From assembly GCF_964063325.1 (NCBI RefSeq), contig NZ_OZ061315.1:2480001-2544000 (forward strand): a DNA stretch of 64,000 bases. The letters run 5' to 3'. Source of the DNA: Hafnia alvei (GTDB lineage Bacteria > Pseudomonadota > Gammaproteobacteria > Enterobacterales > Enterobacteriaceae). Positions 8,923-17,525 of this stretch are shown here, one piece after another; positions within the stretch are counted from its first letter, which is position 1, and the number at the start of each line of letters is the position of its first letter. The notes under the pieces were generated by a model. The model saw only the letters and a list, made by a program, of their open reading frames with translations. It was not told where the DNA came from and made no database searches. Both the position numbers and the translations under genes were made by a program.

Positions 8923-9528
8923 ATGAAACTGTTTTACAAAGCCGGAGCTTGTTCTCTCTCTCCGCACATTGTTCTGCGTGAGGCTGGGCTAGACTTTACG
9001 ATTGAGCGCGTCGATCTTGCCACTAAGAAGACCGAGCACGGTGAAGACTTCCTGAAGATCAACCCGAAAGGTCAAGTACCTGCCCTACAATTAGATGATG
9101 GAAGCTTGTTAACTGAGGGCGTTGCCATTGTGCAATATCTCGCAGACAAGGTGCCAGACCGCAATTTGATCGCACCGGCTGGCTCACTGGCTCGTTATCA
9201 TGCCATTGAGTGGCTGAACTATATTGCGACCGAGTTGCACAAGGGCTTTAGCCCGCTGTTTAACCCGAAAACGCCTGATGAATATAAGGCCATCACACGT
9301 CAGAAACTGGAACAGCAGTTCACCTATCTCAATGGTGTACTGAGCAATCAGAGCTATCTGCTGGGCGCGCGTTTTAGCGTAGCTGATGCCTATCTGTTCA
9401 CCGTGTTGGGCTGGGCTAAAGCTCTGCATTTCGATCTGCCAGCCTATCCAAACATTGTCAGCTATATGGCACGCGTTGCTGCTCGCCCTGCCGTTGACGC
9501 AGCACTGACGGCTGAAGGCCTCAAGTAA
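8923..9528 (+). CDS. gstA: Glutathione S-transferase GstA (beta class)
   Basis: 201 residues. The N-terminal thioredoxin-fold domain begins MKLFYKAGACSLSPH, with Cys10 at the position that bonds glutathione in beta-class enzymes. NPKGQVPALQLDDG supplies the cis-proline, and TEGVAIVQYLAD binds the gamma-glutamyl group. The C-terminal half is the all-helical domain with FSVADAYLFTVLGWA. The ATG at 8923 has AAGGAG at 8911-8916; a TTG three bases earlier is less likely. It conjugates glutathione to electrophiles. It is followed by its own terminator and faces cynR tail to tail. Confidence 0.93.
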   Translation: MKLFYKAGACSLSPHIVLREAGLDFTIERVDLATKKTEHGEDFLKINPKGQVPALQLDDGSLLTEGVAIVQYLADKVPDRNLIAPAGSLARYHAIEWLNYIATELHKGFSPLFNPKTPDEYKAITRQKLEQQFTYLNGVLSNQSYLLGARFSVADAYLFTVLGWAKALHFDLPAYPNIVSYMARVAARPAVDAALTAEGLK

Positions 9529-9546
9529 TCTCTTTCTGCTCTATCT

Positions 9547-9570
9547 AAAAGGCCCTTAGTGGGCCTTTTT
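9547..9570. terminator. Bidirectional terminator between gstA and cynR
   Basis: AAAAGGCCC TTAGT GGGCCTTTTT, a GC stem with an A run on one side and a T run on the other. It can serve gstA on the plus strand and cynR on the minus strand, whose stop codon touches its right end. Confidence 0.85.
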
Positions 9571-10466
9571 CATTTCGAATCAATATGATCCTGCATAAAC
9601 TCTTCAAACATAAGTGACTTAAAAGCTTGGCTTGCCGCGCTTGTATAATGTGTTTTATGAATCAGCAATGCAGCGGTACGTTGGGGTAACGAAGGCACTA
9701 AGCTGATAGCGTGCATTTCACGCTGTTTCTCAATGATGGCCTGAGGAAGCACTGACACCAAATCACTGCTTTTAACCAGATCCAGAATAGTGTTAATGGA
9801 ATTGGCCTCAATGGCTAGATGAGGTTTTAGCTGATGCTGGTCAAAATAGTGGTCGATATAGGCACGCGTGGCGAAGTCCTGACTTAACAGCGCCATTGGC
9901 ACCGCTGAAATCTCATCCAGCGTCATCTTTTCTTTGCTGTATAGCGGGCTGTTATCCCCCACAGCCACGGCGAGCACTTCAGAAAATAGCGGGTGATAAT
10001 CGATATATTCAACGTGATGAGAAACAAACGCCAAGCCAAGATCCAACTCATTTTCCTGCAAGTCTTTTTCTAATTGCTCCTGCGAAAGTTCACGCAGATG
10101 CAGCTTAATGTTGGGATATAGCTGATAAAAGCGCTTAAACAACGGACCGATCAAATAGGCACTAAAAGTCGGCGTAAAGCCAACCCGTAAACTTCCTCGG
10201 CTTAAATCCTGCACATCATGGATCGCTCGATAGCCCATTTCTAGCTCATTCAACGCACGACGCGCATGTTCAAGGTACACCTCTCCCACGTCGGTTGGAC
10301 GCACAATCCGGTGTGTTCGATCGAGCAAAGCGACGCCCAATTGCTCCTCTAACTGCTTAATTTTTTGTGATAGCGCGGGCTGAGAAAGGCAGACTTCCTC
10401 TGAAGCGCGGGTGAAATTTCGATGTTTGACCACGGAAAGAAGAGCACGAAGATTGCGAAGGAACAT
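9570..10466 (-). CDS. cynR: LysR-type regulator of the cyanate operon, CynR
   Basis: 298 residues. The N-terminal winged helix-turn-helix is at residues 1-60 (NLRALLSVVKHRNFTRASEEVCLSQPALSQKIKQLE in pieces), followed by a substrate-binding effector domain (LRVGFTPTFSAYLIGPLF). Length and sequence match CynR, and it is divergently transcribed from cynT and cynS, 107 bases away, exactly as E. coli cynR is from cynTSX. In E. coli it activates the operon when cyanate binds. A LysR-type inverted repeat lies in the shared promoter region. Confidence 0.88.
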   Translation of the reverse strand: MFLRNLRALLSVVKHRNFTRASEEVCLSQPALSQKIKQLEEQLGVALLDRTHRIVRPTDVGEVYLEHARRALNELEMGYRAIHDVQDLSRGSLRVGFTPTFSAYLIGPLFKRFYQLYPNIKLHLRELSQEQLEKDLQENELDLGLAFVSHHVEYIDYHPLFSEVLAVAVGDNSPLYSKEKMTLDEISAVPMALLSQDFATRAYIDHYFDQHQLKPHLAIEANSINTILDLVKSSDLVSVLPQAIIEKQREMHAISLVPSLPQRTAALLIHKTHYTSAASQAFKSLMFEEFMQDHIDSK

Positions 10467-10487
10467 AGCACCTACTATTCAAAAAAC

Positions 10488-10502
10488 TTATACAAAGTAT
10501 AA
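10488..10502. promoter_or_regulatory. Candidate CynR operator
   Basis: TTATAC AAA GTATAA is a perfect inverted repeat containing the LysR-family T-N11-A core (10489-10501). It lies in the 107-base cynR/cynT intergenic space, 22 bases before the cynR start. The E. coli CynR site is also a short AT-rich dyad in this position. Confidence 0.6.
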
Positions 10503-10573
10503 AAAATGGCACTTAGACATTATAGAGAAATAACCGCATTCTTGCTGCACGTTTTAGCACGCAGGAAAATATC

Positions 10574-11236
10574 ATGCAGAACATCATTAAAGGCTTTTTA
10601 AAATTCCAACAGGAATGCTTTCCGCAGCGCACCAAGCTGTTCAAAGATCTGGCGAATAACCAGAGCCCAAGCGTTCTCTTTATCACCTGTTCCGACAGCC
10701 GTGTTGTACCAGAGTTCTTAACTCAGCAGGAGCCCGGCAATCTTTTCGTTATTCGCAATGCGGGTAATCTGGTTCCGTCCTACGGCCCTGAAGTCGGCGG
10801 CGTTTCAGCCAGCGTTGAGTACGCTGTCGCCGCTTTAGGCGTAACCGATATCGTAATTTGTGGACACTCGGATTGCGGAGCCATGACGGCGATTAACCAA
10901 GGCGTTTGCCTAGACCATATGCCGATGGTATCTCAATGGCTGAAACACGCGGATGCTGCCAAACTGGTTAATGCAACCCGTTTCTATGCGTCCGAAGCCG
11001 AAAGCCTCAATGGCATGGTGCAGGCTAACGTCGTTGCTCAACTTTCCAATCTAAAAACGCACCCTTCAGTAGCGGTCGCGATCGAGCAAGAACGACTCAA
11101 CCTGCACGGTTGGGTCTATGACATTGAAAGCGGAGAAATGCTGACCCTTGAGGGGGAAAGTAAAAAATTCGTTTCACTGAGTGAAAATCCTTACACCTGC
11201 GCCTTGGCATCACACCGCGCAGCTAACGCCGCCTAA
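10574..11236 (+). CDS. cynT: Beta-class carbonic anhydrase CynT
   Basis: 220 residues. Zinc ligands are Cys39 in TCSDSRV, His98 and Cys101 in CGHSDCGAM; Asp41 and Arg43 form the catalytic dyad. This is a complete beta-carbonic anhydrase of the usual length. In the cyanate pathway it regenerates bicarbonate, the co-substrate that cyanase consumes, from the CO2 released. The ATG at 10574 follows the GCAGGAAAATATC context. cynS begins 25 bases after its stop. Confidence 0.94.
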   Translation: MQNIIKGFLKFQQECFPQRTKLFKDLANNQSPSVLFITCSDSRVVPEFLTQQEPGNLFVIRNAGNLVPSYGPEVGGVSASVEYAVAALGVTDIVICGHSDCGAMTAINQGVCLDHMPMVSQWLKHADAAKLVNATRFYASEAESLNGMVQANVVAQLSNLKTHPSVAVAIEQERLNLHGWVYDIESGEMLTLEGESKKFVSLSENPYTCALASHRAANAA

Positions 11237-11261
11237 TTCATTGACTATTTTGGAGAATATT

Positions 11262-11732
11262 ATGACTCAAACACTGACGACTCAAAACGCCCGCATCGCT
11301 CTTACTGAAACCATTATTATGGCCAAAATGGTGAAAAACCTGACTTGGCAGGATCTGGCCGACGGCACGGATATGAGTATTGCCTTCGTCACCGCCGCAT
11401 TGTTAGGCCAGCATCCATTACCGGAACATGCCGCGCAAAAAATCGTTAAACAACTCGAGTTGCCAGAAGATGCGGCGCTGCTATTGCAGGCGATACCACT
11501 GCGCGGCTCGATTCCTCAGGGTATCCCAACCGACCCAACCATCTATCGTTTCTACGAAATGCTGCAGGTATATGGCACAACGCTCAAAGCGCTGGTGCAC
11601 GAACAGTTTGGCGATGGCATCATCAGCGCCATCAACTTCAAGCTGGATATTAAGAAAGTGGAAGATCCAGACGGTGGTTCACGCGCGGTGATCACCTTTG
11701 ATGGGAAATATTTGCCGACCAAACCATTCTGA
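11262..11732 (+). CDS. cynS: Cyanate hydratase (cyanase) CynS
   Basis: 156 residues, the exact length of E. coli cyanase. The catalytic triad Arg96, Glu99 (IYRFYEM) and Ser122 (IISAINF) is intact. The N-terminal half is a helical domain related to DNA-binding folds, and the C-terminal half is the decamer-forming catalytic domain. It converts cyanate plus bicarbonate to ammonia and CO2. TGGAG at 11251-11255 supports the ATG at 11262. No cynX permease follows, unlike in E. coli: a terminator comes next. Confidence 0.95.
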   Translation: MTQTLTTQNARIALTETIIMAKMVKNLTWQDLADGTDMSIAFVTAALLGQHPLPEHAAQKIVKQLELPEDAALLLQAIPLRGSIPQGIPTDPTIYRFYEMLQVYGTTLKALVHEQFGDGIISAINFKLDIKKVEDPDGGSRAVITFDGKYLPTKPF

Positions 11733-11745
11733 TCTTAGGCAAATA

Positions 11746-11788
11746 AAAAATCCCCCTGCACTCATGTAGACCGCAGGAGGATTTTTTT
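11746..11788. terminator. Terminator between cynS and pdxY
   Basis: Arms AAATCCCCCTGC (starting near 11748) and GCAGGAGGATTT (ending near 11784) pair with one G-U, flanked by A and T runs on both sides, so the element can act in both directions for the converging cynS and pdxY. Confidence 0.85.
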
Positions 11789-11810
11789 ATCAATGCAATA
11801 TTAAGCCGTT

Positions 11811-12671
11811 TTACAGCGCCACAGCCGCAAACTGATGCACTGGCTGAGCGATCAGATCCTGAGCTGCCACAACCTGCAGCTCATATTCACCCATTTCTTT
11901 GGTGGTCAGCATCACTTCATAAACAGCTGCGGTCACATGTTCTAAGGCTTTCTTCAGCGGCTCACCTTTCAGCATGTTCACCAACAGTAAACCACTGGTT
12001 AAATCCCCCACGCCAACCGGCTGGCGGGCACCAAAATCGACCAACGGACGGCTGATGTGCCATGCTTCATCGGCGGTAACCAAGATCATTTCAAAGCGAT
12101 CTTTGTGATAGCCGGCGTAGGACAAATGTTTAACCAGAACCACTTTCGGTCCGCGAGCAATAACGCTGCGAGCGGAAACCAGCGCTTCTTCTACGCTGTT
12201 AATGGTATGTCCCGTCAGCTGTTCCAACTCCAACAGATTAGGCGCCATGATATCGCTACAGGCAACCGCATCGCGCGCAAAAAACTCGGCTACGCCCGGC
12301 GCAACGATACACCCTTTTTCCGGATGCCCCATCACTGGGTCGCAGAAATACCAAGCATTTGGGTTGGCAGCTTTGACTTTGCGTACAATATCCAAAATAT
12401 GTCCGCCCTGTTCTGGCGAACCAATATACCCACTCAATACGGCATCGCAGTTTTTAAGCTGATCGATGTCTGCAATTCCCTGCACAATTTCCGTCAAATG
12501 ATTGGCTGGCATCACACAGCCAGTCCAGTGACCGTACTGGGTATGATTTGAAAACTGAACGGTGTTCAGTGGCCAGACATTTACGCCCATACGACGCATA
12601 GGAAACTCAGCTGCGCTGTTTCCTGCATGACCAAAAACCACATGAGATTGAATAGATAGGATATTTTTCAT
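11811..12671 (-). CDS. pdxY: Pyridoxal kinase PdxY
   Basis: 286 residues, a ribokinase-family vitamin B6 kinase. The start MKNILSIQSHVVFGHAGNSAAEFPM is the PdxY/PdxK signature. The C-terminal anion hole and catalytic Asp lie in GVGDLTSGLL, where GAGD is the more usual form. NTVQFSNHTQYG matches the substrate-binding loop. It phosphorylates pyridoxal in the PLP salvage pathway. It lies downstream of tyrS on the same strand with a 97-base gap, as in E. coli, where tyrS and pdxY are linked. Confidence 0.93.
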   Translation of the reverse strand: MKNILSIQSHVVFGHAGNSAAEFPMRRMGVNVWPLNTVQFSNHTQYGHWTGCVMPANHLTEIVQGIADIDQLKNCDAVLSGYIGSPEQGGHILDIVRKVKAANPNAWYFCDPVMGHPEKGCIVAPGVAEFFARDAVACSDIMAPNLLELEQLTGHTINSVEEALVSARSVIARGPKVVLVKHLSYAGYHKDRFEMILVTADEAWHISRPLVDFGARQPVGVGDLTSGLLLVNMLKGEPLKKALEHVTAAVYEVMLTTKEMGEYELQVVAAQDLIAQPVHQFAAVAL

Positions 12672-12768
12672 GGATGCGACCTACTTCACTGTCGCTCTCG
12701 ACAGCGGTTTATTCATATTAAGGGGAAAATAAGGGGGACCTGAGTCCCCCTTTTATTGCATCCGTGGC

Positions 12769-14043
12769 TTATTTCCAGCAAATCAGGCAGTAATTCTTTT
12801 TACCGCGACGCAATAAAGTAAAGCGTCCGAACAGACGGTCAGCATCGCTGAAGGTATATTCCGGATCAGACTGTTTTTCACCATTGATGGTAATTGCATT
12901 CGACGCGATCGTTTTACGCGCCTGACCACGAGACGGCTGTAGCTCGGAATCCACCAGCGCCTGTTGCAAGTCTGCATCACGTGCCAGTTCAACCATTGGC
13001 ATACCGTCCTGCGCCAGTTGAGCAAAGTCAGCTTCGGTCATTTCGCTCAGCGCGCCAGAGAACAGGCTCTGGGTAATACGTTTTGCAGCGGCTAACCCTT
13101 CTTCGCCGTGAACCATGCGGGTCACCAGCTCAGCCAGCACGTATTGTGCACGCGGCGCTTTGCCGCTGTTTTTGTCTTCTTCTTCCAGCGCGTCGATATC
13201 CTTCAGGTCCATAAAGGTGAAGAACTTAAGGAAGCGATACACGTCCGCATCGGCGGTGTTGATCCAGAATTGGTAGAATTTGTATGGGCTGGTTTTCTTC
13301 GGATCCAGCCACACTGCGCCACCTTCGGTTTTGCCGAATTTGGTGCCATCTGCTTTGGTGATCAACGGAACGGTCAAGCCCCAAACCTGCTTCTGGTGCA
13401 GACGACGGGTTAAATCAATACCTGAAGTAATGTTGCCCCACTGGTCAGAACCACCGATTTGCAACTCAACGCCGTGCAGCTCGTTCAGGCTAGCAAAGTC
13501 ATAACCCTGCAGCAGGTTGTAGGAGAACTCGGTGAACGAGATACCCACGTCGTCACGGTTCAAACGCTGTTTTACCGCTTCTTTGTTGATCATCTGATTA
13601 ACAGAGAAGTGTTTACCGATATCACGTAGGAAGGTCAGCACGTTCATATTGCCGAACCAATCATAGTTGTTGGCCGCAATAGCGCTGTTTTCACCACAGT
13701 CGAAATCGAGGAACGGTGCAACCTGATGGCGGATTTTATCTACCCACTCGTGCACGGTATCCTGCGTATTCAGTTTACGCTCTGTAGCTTTAAAGCTTGG
13801 GTCACCGATAAGCCCTGTCGCGCCGCCAACCAAGGCAACAGGCTTATGGCCTTCTAACTGGAAACGTTTCAAGCACAGCAACGGAACCAGATGGCCCAAG
13901 TGCAAGCTGTCAGCGGTCGGATCGAAACCGCAATACAGTGCTAGTGGCCCTTGCGCCAGTCGCTCTGCCAACGCTTCTTCATCCGTTACCTGGGCAATGA
14001 GGCCCCGCTCTTGCAGTTGTTTAATCAGGTTGCTGCTCGCCAT
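12769..14043 (-). CDS. tyrS: Tyrosyl-tRNA synthetase
   Basis: 424 residues from the ATG at 14043, which gives the E. coli start MASSNLIKQL; an upstream in-frame ATG would add four residues. Class I signatures are present: the HIGH-type motif in HLGHLVPLL and KFGKTEGGAV as the KMSKS-type motif. GFDPTADSLHLGH and VALVGGATGLIGDPS form the tyrosyl-adenylate pocket. The C-terminal S4-like RNA-binding domain ends in LLRRGKKNYCLICWK. It charges tRNA-Tyr. Confidence 0.97.
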   Translation of the reverse strand: MASSNLIKQLQERGLIAQVTDEEALAERLAQGPLALYCGFDPTADSLHLGHLVPLLCLKRFQLEGHKPVALVGGATGLIGDPSFKATERKLNTQDTVHEWVDKIRHQVAPFLDFDCGENSAIAANNYDWFGNMNVLTFLRDIGKHFSVNQMINKEAVKQRLNRDDVGISFTEFSYNLLQGYDFASLNELHGVELQIGGSDQWGNITSGIDLTRRLHQKQVWGLTVPLITKADGTKFGKTEGGAVWLDPKKTSPYKFYQFWINTADADVYRFLKFFTFMDLKDIDALEEEDKNSGKAPRAQYVLAELVTRMVHGEEGLAAAKRITQSLFSGALSEMTEADFAQLAQDGMPMVELARDADLQQALVDSELQPSRGQARKTIASNAITINGEKQSDPEYTFSDADRLFGRFTLLRRGKKNYCLICWK

Positions 14044-14172
14044 TAAAGACTCCATTAAATTTTAATTTACTACCGCGCGTTCCATACGAGTGATAGTTCG
14101 TGCGGGTGATAAGCCCTATAGAATAAAGGGGTCACGCCCATCGCGCTAGATTTAACTGGTGTTTTTCGCTGA

Positions 14173-14826
14173 TTAAGGCGCCAACCGGTCAATTTCCCAC
14201 GCATCGCCTTGGCGTTGATAAATAAAACGGTCGTGTAAGCGATTTTCTCGCCCCTGCCAGAATTCCATCGAGTTAATTTTTACGCGGTATCCGCCCCAGA
14301 AGCTTGGCAAGGGGATTTCACCCTGTAAGAATTTCTGTTTCAGCTCGAGGAACTTACCTTCCAAGATGCCGCGCGTCGAAATGCGTGACGATTGATGAGA
14401 TACCCAAGCCGCGATTTGGCTATCTTTCGGCCGGCTATGGAAATATTTCATCACTTCTAGCGTCGATAGCTTTTCTGCCGTGCCTAATATGCTGACTTGG
14501 CGATCGAGCATATGCCACGGGAAATGCAGGCTAATATGAGGGTTCTCTTCCAGCTGTTGCGCCTTGCGGCTGCCTAGGTTGGTGTAGAACACCATTCCTT
14601 GCTGGTCAAAATGCTTGAGTAACACAATGCGCTGATACGGTTGGCCACTTTTGTCTACCGTCGCCACACACATGGCCGTTGGGTCGGCTAAACGCGCCTC
14701 ACAGGCTTGTTTTAACCAACGCTCAAACATCTCTAGCGGATCGTCCGTCAGATCGCTTCGGCGCAGTCCACCGCGTACATACTCACGACGCAGATCGGCA
14801 ACATCAAACTCGTTGTTTTCACTCAT
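14173..14826 (-). CDS. pdxH: Pyridoxine 5'-phosphate oxidase PdxH
   Basis: 217 residues from the ATG at 14826 (MSENNEFDVADLRREY), matching the E. coli protein (218 residues). A longer frame upstream has no family similarity. FMN-binding residues occur in RIVLLKHFD, FYTNLGSRKA and SRPKDSQIAAWVS; the C-terminal RLHDRFIYQR...W.IDRLAP is the PdxH signature. It oxidises pyridoxine- or pyridoxamine-phosphate to PLP. It lies upstream of tyrS and pdxY on the same strand, so two PLP-salvage genes flank tyrS. Confidence 0.96.
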   Translation of the reverse strand: MSENNEFDVADLRREYVRGGLRRSDLTDDPLEMFERWLKQACEARLADPTAMCVATVDKSGQPYQRIVLLKHFDQQGMVFYTNLGSRKAQQLEENPHISLHFPWHMLDRQVSILGTAEKLSTLEVMKYFHSRPKDSQIAAWVSHQSSRISTRGILEGKFLELKQKFLQGEIPLPSFWGGYRVKINSMEFWQGRENRLHDRFIYQRQGDAWEIDRLAP

Positions 14827-15084
14827 ATTCAGCAGTCCATCACCAGTCCAGAACGCTATTCTGCTCCCGTGGCGGGATAATCTCAATTCACTCACGGCTA
14901 TCGTTGTGGCTGCATTAGCCATTATTGAGGAAAAAATATGCCTGTGAGCAAATCCCCGTGCCATTCAAAGACGGCAGCAGATATCTATAACACTGAATTG
15001 AAAGTAATTTTTCATAGCATTACGAAATGCGTCGACGAGCAGTGACAGTACACCGCGTATTATAGGGACAGTCATTATACGAAA

Positions 15085-15119
15085 GGGAAAAACGGTTGGG
15101 GCCGCGGGTGCAGCCCCAG
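15085..15119 (-). terminator. Probable terminator of mliC
   Basis: On the minus strand, GGGGCTGC ACCC GCGGCCCC pairs with one G-U and is followed by AACCGTTTTT, shortly after the mliC stop. The rest of the roughly 300-base gap to pdxH (14827-15125) shows no gene and should hold the pdxH promoter. Confidence 0.6.
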
Positions 15120-15125
15120 AAATGA

Positions 15126-15434
15126 TTAAGATTTCAGCACGCAGTCGTTAATGATGATTTGGTCGTTACGTTCGATAAACGCGGTATTGCCTTTAGACCA
15201 GAAGGTGTACTTACCGTCGCTGTAACGCGCGCCGGACGCAGAAATCACCTGTGGTAGCGTTAACTGATTGCCATCCATGATGAAACTGACCTGATCCTTC
15301 TGATTATCCACGGTTACGGTCAACGGAGTCGTACCACATTGGTAACTCAGCGGCTCAGGCGCAGCCTCTTTGTGCGCGGTCTGACAACCTGCCAATAATA
15401 AAATCGCACCTGCGGCAGCGATATATTTAAACAT
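15126..15434 (-). CDS. mliC: Membrane-bound C-type lysozyme inhibitor MliC, lipoprotein
   Basis: 102 residues. A lipoprotein signal peptide ends in the lipobox LLAGC with the lipidated Cys17. The mature part is a small beta-barrel domain with a Cys pair (SYQCGTT and NDCVLKS). The MliC signature SGARYSDGKYTFWSKG inserts into the lysozyme active site in this family. It protects peptidoglycan from host C-type lysozyme. It sits just downstream of anmK on the same strand. Confidence 0.92.
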   Translation of the reverse strand: MFKYIAAAGAILLLAGCQTAHKEAAPEPLSYQCGTTPLTVTVDNQKDQVSFIMDGNQLTLPQVISASGARYSDGKYTFWSKGNTAFIERNDQIIINDCVLKS

Positions 15435-15473
15435 GAGCGTTCTCCCATTGTATTTTTAAATTGAATCAGAAAA

Positions 15474-16589
15474 TCAAATTGCGTGGTTGGCTGGATAAAT
15501 CGCGCCAAGAACGGTTTCCTGTGAAGCACCAGTGACCGAAGGTAAGTTACCGGGCATACCCGATAACGTACGGTAAGCCAGCCAGGCGAAGGCCAACGCT
15601 TCCATATCATCGCCACTCACGCCATAGGCGTCAGTGCTACAGACTTCGGTTCCCGCCAGCAACGCCGCCATACGACTCATAATGAGCGGATTTCTCGCCC
15701 CTCCGCCGCATACCAGTAAACGTTCACAGCCGCCCGCCAATTGAACCTGATCGCAAATGCTAATTGCGGTAAGCTCCACCAGCGTAGCCTGAACGTCTAC
15801 GGCGGCAATCGCCGGGAATTGGGCTAGCTGCTGCTCCAACCAGCCCAAATTAAACAGCTCTCGCCCCGTGCTTTTCGGCGCCGGACGCGCAAAATAAGGG
15901 GCAGCCAAAAGGTGTTGCAATAAAGGCTGATTCACCGAGCCCTGTTTTGCCCACGCAGCATCTTCGTCATAGGCCTTGCAATGATTACGCCAGATCCAAG
16001 CATCCAGCAGCATATTACCGGGACCGGTATCGAACCCTCTGACCGGTAACCCCGGTAAAAGCAGGGAAAGATTAGCGATGCCGCCAATATTAAGCACCAT
16101 GCGCCGTTCTACCGGATGCGTGAGTAACGCATGATGGAAAGCAGGCACTAACGGCGCGCCTTGCCCGCCATAGGCCATATCGCGGCGGCGAAAATCACCC
16201 ACGGTCGTAATCGCAGTGAGTGCGGCAACACGGTTATTGTCACCCAACTGCATGGTAAACGGATTATCACCCTCGGGCTGATGCCAAACGGTTTGGCCGT
16301 GACAGCCAATGGCCGTAATGTCTTGCGGTGTCAGCGAGGCTTGCTTTAATAAATGGTTAATCGCTTCGGCATAGAGACTTCCCATCTGTCGGTCTAACTC
16401 ACCGACCTGCGCTAGCGTCACCGCTTGCCCTTGGCACATGCCTAAAATTGATTGTTTTACGTCCATAGGAATGGGATGTGAATATCTGCTTTGCTGTGCG
16501 ACCATCCGCTCATCAATAGCGGCAATGACAACGTCGATCCCGTCAAGGCTGGTTCCTGACATCACGCCAATGTACCGTCCCGATCTCAT
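15474..16589 (-). CDS. anmK: Anhydro-N-acetylmuramic acid kinase AnmK
   Basis: 371 residues of the ASKHA fold. YIGVMSGTSLDGIDVV at the N-terminus is the phosphate-binding signature. GCHGQTVWHQP, LNIGGIANLSLL and FDTGPGNMLLDAW are family motifs. VCGGGARNPLIM binds adenosine. The enzyme phosphorylates and opens 1,6-anhydro-MurNAc released from the recycled cell wall, giving MurNAc-6-phosphate. Its neighbours mliC and slyB are also envelope genes, as in E. coli. Confidence 0.96.
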   Translation of the reverse strand: MRSGRYIGVMSGTSLDGIDVVIAAIDERMVAQQSRYSHPIPMDVKQSILGMCQGQAVTLAQVGELDRQMGSLYAEAINHLLKQASLTPQDITAIGCHGQTVWHQPEGDNPFTMQLGDNNRVAALTAITTVGDFRRRDMAYGGQGAPLVPAFHHALLTHPVERRMVLNIGGIANLSLLLPGLPVRGFDTGPGNMLLDAWIWRNHCKAYDEDAAWAKQGSVNQPLLQHLLAAPYFARPAPKSTGRELFNLGWLEQQLAQFPAIAAVDVQATLVELTAISICDQVQLAGGCERLLVCGGGARNPLIMSRMAALLAGTEVCSTDAYGVSGDDMEALAFAWLAYRTLSGMPGNLPSVTGASQETVLGAIYPANHAI

Positions 16590-16962
16590 TTCATCGTCCT
16601 TATTTATTTTCGTTAGTTGAAATTAGCCTCTTCAGCCACTAAACGGAACCGGATTTATCTAATTTCCGTGCCAATATCATAAACATTGCTGACCTTTCTT
16701 GACGTAATATTTTCCTTACGAACGATTCGTAGACTGACAAAATGCAGTAAAATAGTAAAAGAGTTGGTGATTATTTAAACCGACAAAACTTAAACGGTCG
16801 TTTATTGTTGGTTGAGTCAATCATCTGTATGCTACAGCGATACAGGCATTGGTATAGGCAATAGTTTGTTTATAGCCAACCTTTTAGAGTAAACACACAG
16901 CCGTAACGACAGGCCAAAAAACAAGCCCGCGCGTAGAAGGCTAGAATGGAAGGAATATTGTT
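16590..16962. other. anmK/slyB intergenic region
   Basis: 373 bases between divergent genes. The left half should contain the anmK promoter. The right half holds a PhoP box and -10 hexamer for slyB (listed separately), giving a slyB leader of roughly 120 bases. No small gene is evident. Confidence 0.6.
16799..16833 (+). promoter_or_regulatory. PhoP box and -10 hexamer of slyB
   Basis: CGTTTA TTGTT GGTTGA (16799-16815) fits the PhoP direct repeat (T/G)GTTTA-N5-(T/G)GTTTA, with the hexamers 11 bases apart. Exactly 12 bases separate it from TATGCT (16828-16833), a good -10, which is the normal geometry of PhoP-activated promoters. slyB is a known PhoP target in E. coli and Salmonella. Confidence 0.75.
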
Positions 16963-17433
16963 ATGATTAAGCGTCTTATTGTTATCGCTCTTGCCGGCGC
17001 TTCATTGGCTGGTTGTGCAAACACCAGCACATTATCTGGTGACGTTTATACTGCGGGTCAGGCTAAAGAAGTTCAGCAGGTTACTTACGGTAGCATCGTG
17101 TCAATTCAGCCGGTTCGTATTCAGGCTGGCAACGATAGCAACGTCATTGGCTCTATCGGTGGCGCGGTGTTAGGTGGTTTCTTAGGTAACACCGTGGGCG
17201 GCGGTACTGGTCGTAGCTTAGCAACGGCGGCTGGCGCAGTTGCGGGCGGCTTAGCCGGTAACAGCATTGAAGGTGCTGTTAACCGTACCGATGGCGTGCA
17301 GTTAGTGGTACGTAAAGACGATGGCAAAACGATTGCCGTAGTGCAGAAAAACGGCAGCAAACCTTTCGCGGTTGGTCAGCGTGTCATGCTGCTGTCTAGC
17401 GGCAGCAGCGTCAGCGTCTCAGCGACTAACTAA
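16963..17433 (+). CDS. slyB: Outer membrane lipoprotein SlyB
   Basis: 156 residues. The signal peptide ends in the lipobox SLAGC (Cys18). A glycine-zipper segment (VIGSIGGAVLGGFLGNTVGGG and GAVAGGLAGNSIEG) forms two Gly-rich membrane-inserting helices, followed by a small beta domain ending in VMLLSSGSSVSVSATN. Family members stabilise outer membrane proteins under low magnesium or envelope stress. The gene is preceded by a PhoP-type promoter and followed by a terminator, facing slyA tail to tail. Confidence 0.95.
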   Translation: MIKRLIVIALAGASLAGCANTSTLSGDVYTAGQAKEVQQVTYGSIVSIQPVRIQAGNDSNVIGSIGGAVLGGFLGNTVGGGTGRSLATAAGAVAGGLAGNSIEGAVNRTDGVQLVVRKDDGKTIAVVQKNGSKPFAVGQRVMLLSSGSSVSVSATN

Positions 17434-17464
17434 GCCTGATTGGCTTAGTTAAACGAGAACACGA

Positions 17465-17493
17465 AACCGGAGGCAATGCCTCCGGTTTTTTTT
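17465..17493 (+). terminator. Terminator of slyB
   Basis: AACCGGAGGC AAT GCCTCCGGTTTTTTTT: a 10-base stem with a long T run, 31 bases after the slyB stop. Confidence 0.92.
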
Positions 17494-17525
17494 GGTTTGC
17501 TGTTAGTAATAAAAAATAATTATAA

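Noticed and set aside
12057..12551. 164-residue plus-strand ORF inside pdxY
   Set aside because: Antisense shadow of a well-supported kinase gene.
14827..14964. N-terminal extension of pdxH
   Set aside because: The added 46 residues do not resemble PdxH proteins, and the ATG at 14826 gives the normal length.
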